This document shows, piece by piece, positions 51,255-59,290 of a stretch of DNA of 64,000 nucleotides. Numbering within the stretch: position 1 is the first letter of the stretch; each line of letters begins with the position of its first letter. The notes beneath the pieces are model-generated. The model searched no databases, was not told the origin of the DNA, and worked only from the letters and a program-made list of their open reading frames with translations. Source of the stretch: Carnimonas bestiolae (GTDB taxonomy: Bacteria; Pseudomonadota; Gammaproteobacteria; Pseudomonadales; Halomonadaceae); NCBI RefSeq assembly GCF_051251125.1, contig NZ_JBPCZL010000003.1; one strand, written 5' to 3'. The translations under genes were made by a program, and so were the position numbers.

Positions 51255-51808
51255 CTTCTCCGCACCTTTTCTAGTTTTAATCAGCAGCGACCTTAACCAT
51301 GCGACGTGAATCAGGATACGGCGTCTATACCAAAGGGGGAGCGGGCCGGGCAGCGCAATGAGTGAGTGCATTTGCGGCGTCCGTTGCTGAATAGTGCTGT
51401 TCCGGCCTGCTAAAACGGGCTTTTCTGACGCCTTACTGAGCGACAAAAGCTGTCGACAATGGAGGCCGGCATTCGACCATTGAATGTGGCGAAGCGGACC
51501 ACTGGCGCACTCGCGGAAACTATCAGGGCGCTTAAAAAGCTGAGCGCAAGCTGAACACCTCCGACAAAAACGCTACAGTGAAAAACACTCGCTAAAACTG
51601 ACTCGTGGTAATATTGCTCCACGCTCAACATTCGACGATCGTGCCATGCACGGCACCTTTTCCTGCACCGTGGCGCGTCGTTTGATACAGTCGAGAAGCA
51701 TTGTTCGAGCCGGGAACCCCACAGGCAATCACTCACCTGATGAACACTTGGCGTGCTACAGGTAATGGTGATTGCGCTCCCCTGATACACCCGTGAAGCT
51801 GGCTACGC
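51255..51808. other. 554-bp region without a supported gene
   Basis: A minus-strand frame at 51410-51790 could encode 126 residues but has no ribosome-binding site, a mixed Cys/Arg/Ser composition and no motif. Two promoters (for the divergent transporter and antiporter) must lie here. I see no repeat, tRNA or hairpin of note. Confidence 0.4.
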
Positions 51809-53548
51809 ATGGAAACTACTTATCTTGTCCTGACACTGCTGTTTATCGCTTCTGCCACTGGTATCGCGGCCAGATTCTTGCCATCGCTGCCTACACCGCT
51901 CGTTCAGATAGCCTTCGGCGCCGTACTGGCGTGGCCGGCTCAGGGTATTCACGTCGACCTCGAGCCAGAGCTATTCCTGCTGCTGTTCATTGCCCCGCTG
52001 CTGTTCTCCGATGCACGACGATTTCCCCAACGTGAGCTGATGGCGCTGCGCAAGCAGATACTAGCGCTCGCCTTCGGCCTGGTGCTGGTCACCGTGATTG
52101 CCGTGGGCTATCTCATCAACTGGCTGATCCCCGCCATTACGCTGCCCATCGCGCTGGCGCTGGCAGCGGTGCTATCGCCTACCGACGCCGTAGCGGTATC
52201 TGCCATTTCAGGCCGCTTGCCGGTTCCACCGCGACTGATGCGCGTGCTCGAAGGCGAGTCGCTGATGAACGACGCATCGGGCCTGGTGGCGTTCAAGTTT
52301 GCAGTGGCTGCGGCGTTAACCGGCGCCTTTTCCGTCAAGCAGGCATCCACCAGCTTCGTCTTCATCGCCTTCGGCGGACTACTGCTTGGGGCAGTCTGTG
52401 CGTGGCTATTCAGTCAAGTACGTACGCGACTGATCGACCGTCACGGCGGTGAAAAATCAGCGACCCAGATTGTACTGCTGCAACTGCTGTTACCGTTTGC
52501 GGTGTACTTTTTGGCCGAGCACTTCGGCATGTCGGGAATCCTTTCCGCCGTTGCCGCAGGCCTGATGGTCAACTACACCGACCTTAAACGGCAGGATCAG
52601 ATCCAGACGCGCCTTAAAACGCGCAGCATGTGGGAGATGATCGAGTTCGTGCTGAACTCGCTGGTGTTCCTGCTGCTCGGCTTCCAGCTGCCCAGCATTA
52701 TTGGCGGCGCTATCCATGAGTCCACTCATGGCGGCGGTGGCTATTGGCAGCTCTCCACCCTGTGTGGATACGTGCTGGTCGTAACGCTCGCGTTGATGGT
52801 GATGCGCTTCCTGTGGGTTACGCTGGCGCTGGTCACTTCCCGTACCCTGAAACGCATCAAGGGCAAGGAAATCCCCCCTTTCCCGATTCGTCTTTCATTT
52901 GTTACCACGCTCGCCGGTATTCGCGGCACCATCACCCTGGCAGCGGCGCTCTCGTTTCCGCAAACCTTGCTAGATGGATCGCCGTTCCCGGCACGCGACC
53001 TGCTGATTTTCATCGCCACTGGGGTGATTCTGCTCACCTTGCTTGGCGGCAGTATTGGGCTGCCGATGCTGCTCAAGAATCTCGACCTTCCCCGCGATAC
53101 CAGCGAAGATCGCGAGGAATCATGGGCACGCCGGCGGGCTGCCGAGGCAGCGATTCGCCATATCGAGCAGTGCCGTCATGATTGGGTAGAAGCCACCAAT
53201 GCTGAGCAGCCTCATGCGGCTAGTCCTACCTCCAGCGCTGCTGACGTGAAGAGCAAGGACGACCGTATTCTGGTCTATGCAGAGCAAAGTACTCAGCTTA
53301 TGAACGCGTATCGCGAACGTATCGCTGACCAACAGCAGGGCTCCGACGACGACGAAGCCGTGCGCTCCAGCTATAACCACCAAGTGTGGCTTCAGCTAAT
53401 GAAGCAGGCGCTGCATGCAGAGCGCTCCGAGTACTACAACCTGCGCAACCACAATCGCATCAACGATGCGGTGCTACGCAAGCTGGTACGCGAGCTCGAC
53501 CTGCGCGAAACAGCACTGCAGGCCGACCTCGATGACGGCGGTCACTAA
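51809..53548 (+). CDS. CPA1 family Na+/H+ antiporter
   Basis: A 579-residue inner-membrane antiporter. About 12 helices fill residues 1-435. The ion-binding and signature region LSPTDAVAVSAISGRLP near 126-142, EGESLMNDASGLVAFKFAVA near 150-169 and GIRGTITLAAALSFPQTLL near 371-389 identify CPA1/NhaP-like proteins. A soluble C-terminal tail of about 140 residues (HIEQCRHDWVEATNAEQPH onward) is charged and probably regulatory. It exports Na+ (or K+) in exchange for protons, useful in a salt-loving or alkaline setting. Directly after it comes the YchJ gene, 20 bp away, likely in the same operon. Confidence 0.92.
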   Translation: METTYLVLTLLFIASATGIAARFLPSLPTPLVQIAFGAVLAWPAQGIHVDLEPELFLLLFIAPLLFSDARRFPQRELMALRKQILALAFGLVLVTVIAVGYLINWLIPAITLPIALALAAVLSPTDAVAVSAISGRLPVPPRLMRVLEGESLMNDASGLVAFKFAVAAALTGAFSVKQASTSFVFIAFGGLLLGAVCAWLFSQVRTRLIDRHGGEKSATQIVLLQLLLPFAVYFLAEHFGMSGILSAVAAGLMVNYTDLKRQDQIQTRLKTRSMWEMIEFVLNSLVFLLLGFQLPSIIGGAIHESTHGGGGYWQLSTLCGYVLVVTLALMVMRFLWVTLALVTSRTLKRIKGKEIPPFPIRLSFVTTLAGIRGTITLAAALSFPQTLLDGSPFPARDLLIFIATGVILLTLLGGSIGLPMLLKNLDLPRDTSEDREESWARRRAAEAAIRHIEQCRHDWVEATNAEQPHAASPTSSAADVKSKDDRILVYAEQSTQLMNAYRERIADQQQGSDDDEAVRSSYNHQVWLQLMKQALHAERSEYYNLRNHNRINDAVLRKLVRELDLRETALQADLDDGGH

Positions 53549-53568
53549 GCAGAAGGAGCGCAGCACCC

Positions 53569-54075
53569 ATGACGTCGCACCCTAACGTTGGCGATTGCCC
53601 TTGCCAGAGCGGGCGCGCTTATTCGGAATGCTGTGAGCCGCTACATCGCAACGATGCAGTGGCCGAGTCGGCAGAGGCGCTAATGCGATCACGCTACAGC
53701 GCCTTTGCGCTTGGAGGACTCGGCGAGTACCTGCTGGATACCTGGCACGATAGCGCCAGTGAGAAAGCACAGCTGGATGCCGCCACGCTCTCGCGACGTG
53801 ATGTCGATTGGCACGGTCTGGAAATTCTCGAGAGTCACCAGCAGGGCGACAAGGCCAGGGTCGAGTTTCGCGCTCACTTTTCGACGCCGGCACACGCTCA
53901 TCAGCCCGTCGAGAGAGAGTGCCTGCAGGAGCGCTCGCGGTTTATTCGCGAATCGGGGCGCTGGTTTTATTTAAGCGGCACTATTGTCCCGACTAGCGTT
54001 GCGCCCGCACCTTCACGCAATGCGCCCTGCCCGTGTGGCAGCGGTAAAAAGTACAAGCGCTGCTGCGCCGCCTGA
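53569..54075 (+). CDS. YchJ family protein with two SEC-C zinc motifs
   Basis: A 168-residue UPF0225 protein. An N-terminal SEC-C motif CPCQSGRAYSECC (10-22) and a C-terminal one CPCGSGKKYKRCC bracket a middle NTF2-like domain (ALMRSRYSAFALGGLGEYLL; VEFRAHFSTP; RFIRESGRWFYLSG). SEC-C motifs bind zinc and often mark chaperone or SecA-linked proteins; the function of YchJ is unknown. AGGAG precedes the ATG. It probably shares the antiporter transcript, which ends at a strong terminator 25 bp later. Confidence 0.92.
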   Translation: MTSHPNVGDCPCQSGRAYSECCEPLHRNDAVAESAEALMRSRYSAFALGGLGEYLLDTWHDSASEKAQLDAATLSRRDVDWHGLEILESHQQGDKARVEFRAHFSTPAHAHQPVERECLQERSRFIRESGRWFYLSGTIVPTSVAPAPSRNAPCPCGSGKKYKRCCAA

Positions 54076-54100
54076 TACCTTTCTGATCGTTCGACAAAAC

Positions 54101-54136
54101 AAAAGAGGCTCCCGCCAATGCGGGAGCCTCTTTTTT
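54101..54136. terminator. Bidirectional terminator between YchJ and the semialdehyde dehydrogenase
   Basis: GAGGCTCCCGC (54105-54115) pairs with GCGGGAGCCTC (54120-54130) over a 4-nt loop, with AAAA to the left and TTTTTT to the right. Confidence 0.95.
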
Positions 54137-54156
54137 CAGGCGTGCCTAGCGCTGAA

Positions 54157-55605
54157 TCAAAGCGCTTTCTGCGTCACCAGTTTGGTCACCAGATAGGCTT
54201 CGATCGCCTCGCTGCCGCCTTCCGTGCCGTAACCCGAATCCTTCACGCCACCGAACGGTACTTCCGGAATAGACAGCCCGTTGTGGTTAAGGGTAAGCAT
54301 ACCGGTTTCGACATCGCGACCAATGCGCTGGGCATTGCTGAAGCCATTGGTATAAGCATAAGCCGCTAGCCCGTAGGGCAACCGATTGGCCTCGGTGATC
54401 GCGTCATCCAGCGTTTTGAAGCTGTTGGCAATCACAATCGGACCAAACGGCTCTTCAGTCATGATATCGGCCTCTACTGGCACCTGCGCCAATACGGTGG
54501 GCTCGAAGAAGTAGCCAGTGCCTTCAATGGCTTTGCCGCCAGTGAGCACCTTGGCCCCACGCTGGCTGGCGTCCTCGACCAGCTTCGACAGCACCGGTCC
54601 GCGGCGTTCGTTGGCCAAGGGACCTACGGTAACACCCTCTTCGTTCCAGGCGCCGACCTTCGCTTTCTCGACCTCTTTGACGAACAGATCGATAAACTTG
54701 TCGTAAACGCCTTCCTGAATCAAAAAGCGCGTAGGCGAAATACACACCTGACCGCAGTTGCGGAACTTGGCCAGTGCCATCTCTTTCGCTGCCAGTTCGA
54801 CATCAGCATCGTCACAGATGATCACTGGCGCGTGGCCGCCCAGTTCCATGGTCACTTTTTTCATGTGCTGGCCCGCCAGTGCCGCAAGGTGTTTGCCCAC
54901 TGGTGTTGAGCCTGTGAACGAAATCTTGCGAATGGTCGGGTGCGGAATCAGATATTCGGAAATATCGGCCGGTACACCGTAAACGAGGTTGATGACGCCC
55001 GCAGGCACACCCGCATCGGCATAGGCACGAATCAGCTCCGCCGGAGAGGCAGGCGTTTCTTCCGGCGCCTTGACGATAATCGAGCAGCCCGTCGTTACCG
55101 CTGCCGACAGCTTGCGCACTACCTGGTTGATCGGGAAGTTCCAGGGCGTGAAGGCCGCTACCGGGCCCACCGGCTGCTTGATGGTAAGCTGCTGCACGTC
55201 GAAATCACGCGACGGAACCACCTGACCATAGGCGCGCCGGCCTTCTTCGGCGAACCAATCGATGGTATCGGCCGCACCGAGGGTTTCAGCCTTGGCCTGA
55301 TCGAGCGGCTTACCCTGCTCCTGCGACATCAGCGCAGCGATACGATCAACGCGTTCACGCAACAGTTCGGCTGCGCGACGCATGATTTTGTAGCGTTCCA
55401 ATGTTGAGGTTTTACGCCATACCTCGAATCCTTTCTCAGCCGCCTCCAGCGCACGATCAAGATCGACTTGTTCAGCGTGGGCGAGCTGGCCAATCACCTG
55501 CTCGGTGGCAGGGTTGACGATATCCAGCGTTTTGCCGCCAGCCGCGTCGCACCATTGGCCATCGATATAAAGCTGCACGTTCGGATACTGCACATCGTTA
55601 CTCAT
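54157..55605 (-). CDS. gabD: NAD(P)-dependent succinate-semialdehyde dehydrogenase
   Basis: A 482-residue aldehyde dehydrogenase. FTPWNFPINQVVRKLSAAVT near 150-169 (cofactor), SFTGSTPVGKHLA near 229, the general base Glu in TMELGGHAPVII near 252 and the nucleophile Cys in FRNCGQVCISPTRF near 286 are intact. The sequence is closest in style to GabD (succinate semialdehyde) but also to alpha-ketoglutarate-semialdehyde dehydrogenases of pentose or hydroxyproline catabolism. The adjacent IclR-family gene, in the same direction upstream, points to a catabolic setting. No gabT is next to it. The substrate is therefore moderately certain. Confidence 0.88.
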   Translation of the reverse strand: MSNDVQYPNVQLYIDGQWCDAAGGKTLDIVNPATEQVIGQLAHAEQVDLDRALEAAEKGFEVWRKTSTLERYKIMRRAAELLRERVDRIAALMSQEQGKPLDQAKAETLGAADTIDWFAEEGRRAYGQVVPSRDFDVQQLTIKQPVGPVAAFTPWNFPINQVVRKLSAAVTTGCSIIVKAPEETPASPAELIRAYADAGVPAGVINLVYGVPADISEYLIPHPTIRKISFTGSTPVGKHLAALAGQHMKKVTMELGGHAPVIICDDADVELAAKEMALAKFRNCGQVCISPTRFLIQEGVYDKFIDLFVKEVEKAKVGAWNEEGVTVGPLANERRGPVLSKLVEDASQRGAKVLTGGKAIEGTGYFFEPTVLAQVPVEADIMTEEPFGPIVIANSFKTLDDAITEANRLPYGLAAYAYTNGFSNAQRIGRDVETGMLTLNHNGLSIPEVPFGGVKDSGYGTEGGSEAIEAYLVTKLVTQKAL

Positions 55606-55914
55606 TGCCGGCTCCTTGGGATGGGGCAGAGTGTTTGGATGGAGGCGCCTTCGCGATACTCGAGGATAAAAGGAATGCTTAGGCAGACCACCACACTCAG
55701 CCTGCTACGATGTTTCCATCATATAGTGCGGTAGTGGGTTTATTAAGGAAAAAATCAACATCTAAAGGTCGCAGCAGCATGCGAGACGCTCCAACGCCAG
55801 CGCACCTGTCGGCTCTACGGACTGCTGGACTGTAGACAATCACGCGTTAGACACGGCATTGAGCGCCCCGCCGTTCACTGGATCTGCATAAAGCGCGAGA
55901 GATATCGCAGCGTG
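55606..55914. other. Intergenic, promoter region of gabD
   Basis: 309 bp between the IclR stop and the dehydrogenase start on the minus strand. An AT-rich part lies around 55715-55765. I see no inverted repeat of note or terminator. Confidence 0.4.
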
Positions 55915-56769
55915 CTAGGCGCGGTAGTAATCGGAAGGCCCCGGCGCGCTACCGCCCCACTGGCGTGTTAGCTCGCGTGCCGCATTGATGACAAGCGCGC
56001 CCAGCTCAACCACGCGGTCGTCGGTGATGCGCGATCCCGGCCCCGAGATCGACAGCGCCGCAAAAGGCTCGCGATATTCGTTGAACAAACAGGCCGCCAC
56101 ACAGCGTAGCCCGAGTGCGTGTTCTTCGTCGTCATAGGAAAAACCGCGCTTGCGAATCAGCGCCAGATTGTCCTTCAACGGCTGCGGAGTGGTCAGGGTG
56201 TGCGGCGTGAATGCGTGCATGCCTTTGCGGTGGAGCAAACGGGTGAGGTAGTCATCCTTCAGCGTTGAGAGCAGCGCCTTGCCAGCCCCTGACGCGTGCA
56301 TCGGTAGCGTGCCGCCAATCGATGCCGACATCCGCATCAGTTGGTCGCACTGCACCTGATCGATAATAATGGCGTCGAAGGTGGCGTGATCAACCACCGC
56401 CAGATTGACCGTTTCGCCAGAGCGCTCCATCAGTTCACGCAGGTGAGGATGCACCATGGCGAGCAGGTTACGACCATCCAGAAAGCTCGCGCCGACAGTA
56501 AAAGCGCGCGCGCCAATCGTCCACAAGCCCTGATCGCCCAGCTGGCGCACAAAACCGTGCTGCGCCAGCGTTGAGAGCAGGCGGTGGGTAGTCGAATTGG
56601 CGAGTCCTGCACGCTGCGCCAAGTCCGTCAGGCTGATACTGCCGTGGGCATCGGCGATGAATTCAAGCAGCGTCAGACCCCGCGACAGCGACTGTACCTG
56701 CCCTGACGGTTGGCTGGCACCTCCAGCGGAGCTGCGCGACGATAGGTTACGGCGAGAGGAAGTAGGCAC
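55915..56769 (-). CDS. IclR-family transcriptional regulator
   Basis: A 284-residue regulator. A Ser/Gly-rich leader of about 25 residues precedes the winged helix (GQVQSLSRGLTLLEFIADAH; LTDLAQRAGLANSTTHRLLS). The IclR effector domain follows, with PHLRELMERSGETVNLAVVD, MRMSASIGGTLPMHASGAGK and the terminal INAARELTRQWGG. I prefer GTG 56769, because AGGA precedes it; a TTG at 56793 would add eight residues. It lies 56 bp downstream of ureG on the same strand, so it may be transcribed with urease, yet the better guess for a target is the semialdehyde dehydrogenase that follows (inference). Confidence 0.88.
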   Translation of the reverse strand: MPTSSRRNLSSRSSAGGASQPSGQVQSLSRGLTLLEFIADAHGSISLTDLAQRAGLANSTTHRLLSTLAQHGFVRQLGDQGLWTIGARAFTVGASFLDGRNLLAMVHPHLRELMERSGETVNLAVVDHATFDAIIIDQVQCDQLMRMSASIGGTLPMHASGAGKALLSTLKDDYLTRLLHRKGMHAFTPHTLTTPQPLKDNLALIRKRGFSYDDEEHALGLRCVAACLFNEYREPFAALSISGPGSRITDDRVVELGALVINAARELTRQWGGSAPGPSDYYRA

Positions 56770-56825
56770 GGTTGGCGTCCTGAACAAAGGCAACTAGCGC
56801 GGAGAATACAGCGGCTGTCATGGTG

Positions 56826-57440
56826 TTAGCGCAGCATTCCTGCATGCTCGATAAAGGCGATCACTTTATCAAGCCCTTCCGCCGTTTTCAGGTTGGTAAA
56901 TGCCCAAGGGCGCTCAGGGCGCATACGGTCGGTATCTGCCGCCATCACCTCGAGCGAGGCACCAACGTGGGGCGCAAGATCAATCTTGTTGATGACCAGG
57001 AAATCGGAGCGGGTGATGCCAGGCCCGCCCTTGCGAGGAATCTTCTCCCCTTCGGCCACGTCGATCACATAAATGGTCAGATCGGCCAGTTCAGGGCTGA
57101 AGGTCGCACTCAGATTGTCGCCACCGCTCTCGACAAACACCACGTCCAGGTTGCCAAACTGCGCGCTTAGCGACTCGACGGCCGCGAGGTTCATTGAGGC
57201 ATCTTCACGAATGGCAGTGTGCGGGCAACCGCCGGTTTCAACACCGATAATGCGCTCGGCAGGCAAAGCACCTGCTTCGGTGAGAATACGCTGGTCTTCC
57301 TTGGTGTAGATATCGTTGGTCACTACTGCCAACTGATAGCTATCGCGCATGGCCTTGCACAACACCTCAAGCAGCGCGGTTTTTCCTGAGCCCACGGGAC
57401 CGCCGATGCCAATACGAAGGGGCTGTTGATAGTCTGGCAT
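56826..57440 (-). CDS. ureG: Urease accessory GTPase UreG
   Basis: A 204-residue SIMIBI GTPase that couples GTP hydrolysis to nickel insertion into urease. The P-loop GGPVGSGKTALLE lies at 11-23, VVTNDIYTKED near 38-48, the CPH metal site in VETGGCPHTAIREDAS near 66-81 and ESGGDNLSATFSPEL near 102-116. The last gene of the urease cluster, 30 bp after ureF. The ATG at 57440 has GAGGA ahead of it; the frame to 57467 adds nine residues with no homologous counterpart. Confidence 0.96.
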   Translation of the reverse strand: MPDYQQPLRIGIGGPVGSGKTALLEVLCKAMRDSYQLAVVTNDIYTKEDQRILTEAGALPAERIIGVETGGCPHTAIREDASMNLAAVESLSAQFGNLDVVFVESGGDNLSATFSPELADLTIYVIDVAEGEKIPRKGGPGITRSDFLVINKIDLAPHVGASLEVMAADTDRMRPERPWAFTNLKTAEGLDKVIAFIEHAGMLR

Positions 57441-57470
57441 TGAGTTTTCCTCTAACGTTATTGCCAAGCG

Positions 57471-58145
57471 CTAGGAACGGAACAAGCGCGTGTGTTGTGT
57501 TTCGTGGCGTGCCGAGGCAATCGCCATTAACGGCAGGCTACCACCGACCTGTTCATCGCCTAACGTTGCCGTTTCAGGTAATCGTGTGGCTAGCTCAGCG
57601 CTAAGATCGGCCAACAGCGATTGCGCCGCTTGCTGCCCGAATGGCACCAGTTTAACGCCTGCCATCACCGCGTTTTCGAGCCAGCCATAGCTCCAGATCA
57701 GCATCACTTGCTCAACAGGAAGCTGCCACTGCCCCGCCGCCCAGCTCAATCCACCCAGTTGCGACAGGCCCATAGATTGACGCCATTCGGGCTGTTCAGG
57801 GGCGATCTGCAATCCGTCCAGCACCCGCAGCATGGCAGCTCCACGCTGCTGTTCTTCGCGTCGCAGTTCCGCTGTTTCACGATGAGCGATCAGCTCAGCG
57901 CTCCAATGGCGAAATGCCGTTATATCTTGCTGAAGAACTGCGTCGTAGAGCCTGCGTAAAATTGGAATATCGAGGCGTATAAGCACCTGCTCCAACTGCA
58001 ACTGCTGCCACTCTTTAAAGCTTGCCACATCAGTCACCCAGCCCGCTTCAACGGCCCACTCAAGCCCTTGCGAGTAGGTAAACCCACCGACCGGCAGCGA
58101 GGGACTCGCCAATTGCAGCATGCGTAGCTGTGTCAGCAGGCTCAT
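57471..58145 (-). CDS. ureF: Urease accessory protein UreF
   Basis: A 224-residue all-helical protein that joins UreD and UreG in the urease activation complex. LLQLASPSLPVGGFTYSQGL-like sequence (here LQLASPSLPVGGFTYSQGLE, about 10-29) is the family signature. LGGLSWAAGQWQLP and the terminal ASARHETQHTRLFRS, which contains the conserved His, also match. It starts inside the stop of ureJ (ATGA overlap), so the pair is co-translated. The length is as expected. Confidence 0.94.
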   Translation of the reverse strand: MSLLTQLRMLQLASPSLPVGGFTYSQGLEWAVEAGWVTDVASFKEWQQLQLEQVLIRLDIPILRRLYDAVLQQDITAFRHWSAELIAHRETAELRREEQQRGAAMLRVLDGLQIAPEQPEWRQSMGLSQLGGLSWAAGQWQLPVEQVMLIWSYGWLENAVMAGVKLVPFGQQAAQSLLADLSAELATRLPETATLGDEQVGGSLPLMAIASARHETQHTRLFRS

Positions 58146-58684
58146 CCCGACACGACTGCCATCGCGGCGGCGATCCAGCCTACCCCGCACAGTTTACGAA
58201 CGAGCGGATGACGCCGGAGCAGGCTACCGAGCACAAAGCCAACCAGCAGAATCAGGCTACTGGAGATCACGAACCCCGCACCGAACGACAAGAACCCATC
58301 GTTGTTGCCTTCAACGCCATGCGCCCAGCCATGCGCCAGCGCCAGTACCGGAACCGCCCAACGCGCAGCGCTACCCCGCGCGATGATAATGATGGCCCCG
58401 ACCACAAATATCGAGACCAGAATCACGCTCTCCATGCCCGGGAAAGGCCCACTAACGCGCCCGAACAGCGCTCCGACCACCATCGCGGCCAAAACACAAC
58501 CCATGTACAGCCGGGGAGAACGTCCCAAAGCTGCCAGTACCCCTGCCCCCGAGAGCATTAGCAGGTGATCCGCCCCCGTCAGCGGATGCAGGAAGCCGGT
58601 GTAAAAGGTTTCGGGCCCCAGCGCTGGATGCGCGAAGACGGGTGAGGCGATGCCCAGCAGTAGCAGTGCGATGATTGTTTTCAT
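58142..58684 (-). CDS. ureJ: HupE/UreJ family protein
   Basis: A 180-residue inner-membrane protein with about six hydrophobic helices. The first (about 1-18) reads like a signal sequence ending in FAHP. The family motif HPLTGADHLLMLSGAGVLAA near 33-52 includes the metal-binding HPxxGxDH, and LALAHGWAHGVE near 113-124 adds two His. HupE/UreJ proteins are thought to take up nickel for urease or hydrogenase. It is the fifth accessory gene in the cluster and overlaps ureF by 4 bp. Confidence 0.9.
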   Translation of the reverse strand: MKTIIALLLLGIASPVFAHPALGPETFYTGFLHPLTGADHLLMLSGAGVLAALGRSPRLYMGCVLAAMVVGALFGRVSGPFPGMESVILVSIFVVGAIIIIARGSAARWAVPVLALAHGWAHGVEGNNDGFLSFGAGFVISSSLILLVGFVLGSLLRRHPLVRKLCGVGWIAAAMAVVSG

Positions 58685-58750
58685 TGTTTTTCCTGTCGAG
58701 GTAACTGGCTAATGCGCTACTTCAGCGCTTTCGTAAGTAGGCAGTCAATG

Positions 58751-59248
58751 CTAATGGTGCCCATGATGGTCGTGGTGATGCCCGTGTGCATGGTCATGGC
58801 CATGGGCGTGGCTGTGACCGCCGCCTTCGTAGGCCCCTGACACCGGCTCGAAGGGCGCTTGGGTAGTGATTACCTCAAGCCCTAGCCCACGCACCATATC
58901 GTCGAGCACATGGTCGTGCTGGTAGGCGAGATGCCCTGCTTCGATCTGTAGCGGCACGTGACGATTGCCAAGATGATAGCAAGCCGTCGCGAACAGCAGC
59001 GGGTCATTACTAGTCACCTGTGACACGCTTTCGTTAGCGGCAACAATACGCACGCGCTCCACGCCTTGCGCGTCGGTCAGCACTTCTCCACCGCGCAGCA
59101 GCTTACCGCGTTCGAGCGTAAGGCCCGCTTCACGGCCGTCGTCGAGCACAATGCGCGCTCGGCTTTTCAGCCGGGTATGAAAATCGAGCACCGCCGTGGC
59201 GGTATCATGGTCGCCGGTGTCGGCAGCACGTTGAGTCAAAAGCAGCAT
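58751..59248 (-). CDS. ureE: Urease accessory metallochaperone UreE
   Basis: A 165-residue nickel chaperone that delivers the metal to UreG and urease. The N-terminal peptide-binding domain holds TRLKSRARIVLDDGREAGL. The metal-binding domain contains YHLGNRHVPLQIEAGHLAYQ near 92-111, with the central dimer-bridging His. The tail after residue 145 is exceptionally His-rich (SHAHGHDHAHGHHHDHHGHH), at least a dozen His, probably for nickel storage. The start is taken at ATG 59248; a GTG at 59254 is also possible. The gene lies 42 bp after ureC. Confidence 0.95.
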   Translation of the reverse strand: MLLLTQRAADTGDHDTATAVLDFHTRLKSRARIVLDDGREAGLTLERGKLLRGGEVLTDAQGVERVRIVAANESVSQVTSNDPLLFATACYHLGNRHVPLQIEAGHLAYQHDHVLDDMVRGLGLEVITTQAPFEPVSGAYEGGGHSHAHGHDHAHGHHHDHHGHH

Positions 59249-59290
59249 AAGCACTTCTCTGCATCAATGGGTGGTAATAAGGGGCGCATT

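Noticed and set aside
51430..51470. Possible further copy of the 121-bp repeat
   Set aside because: Only a short ACTGAGCG-ACAAAAG stretch is shared; too little to claim a copy.
51410..51790. 126-codon frame on the minus strand in the 554-bp gap
   Set aside because: No ribosome-binding site, random-looking composition and no motif. The gap was searched for a broken gene, but none could be recognised.
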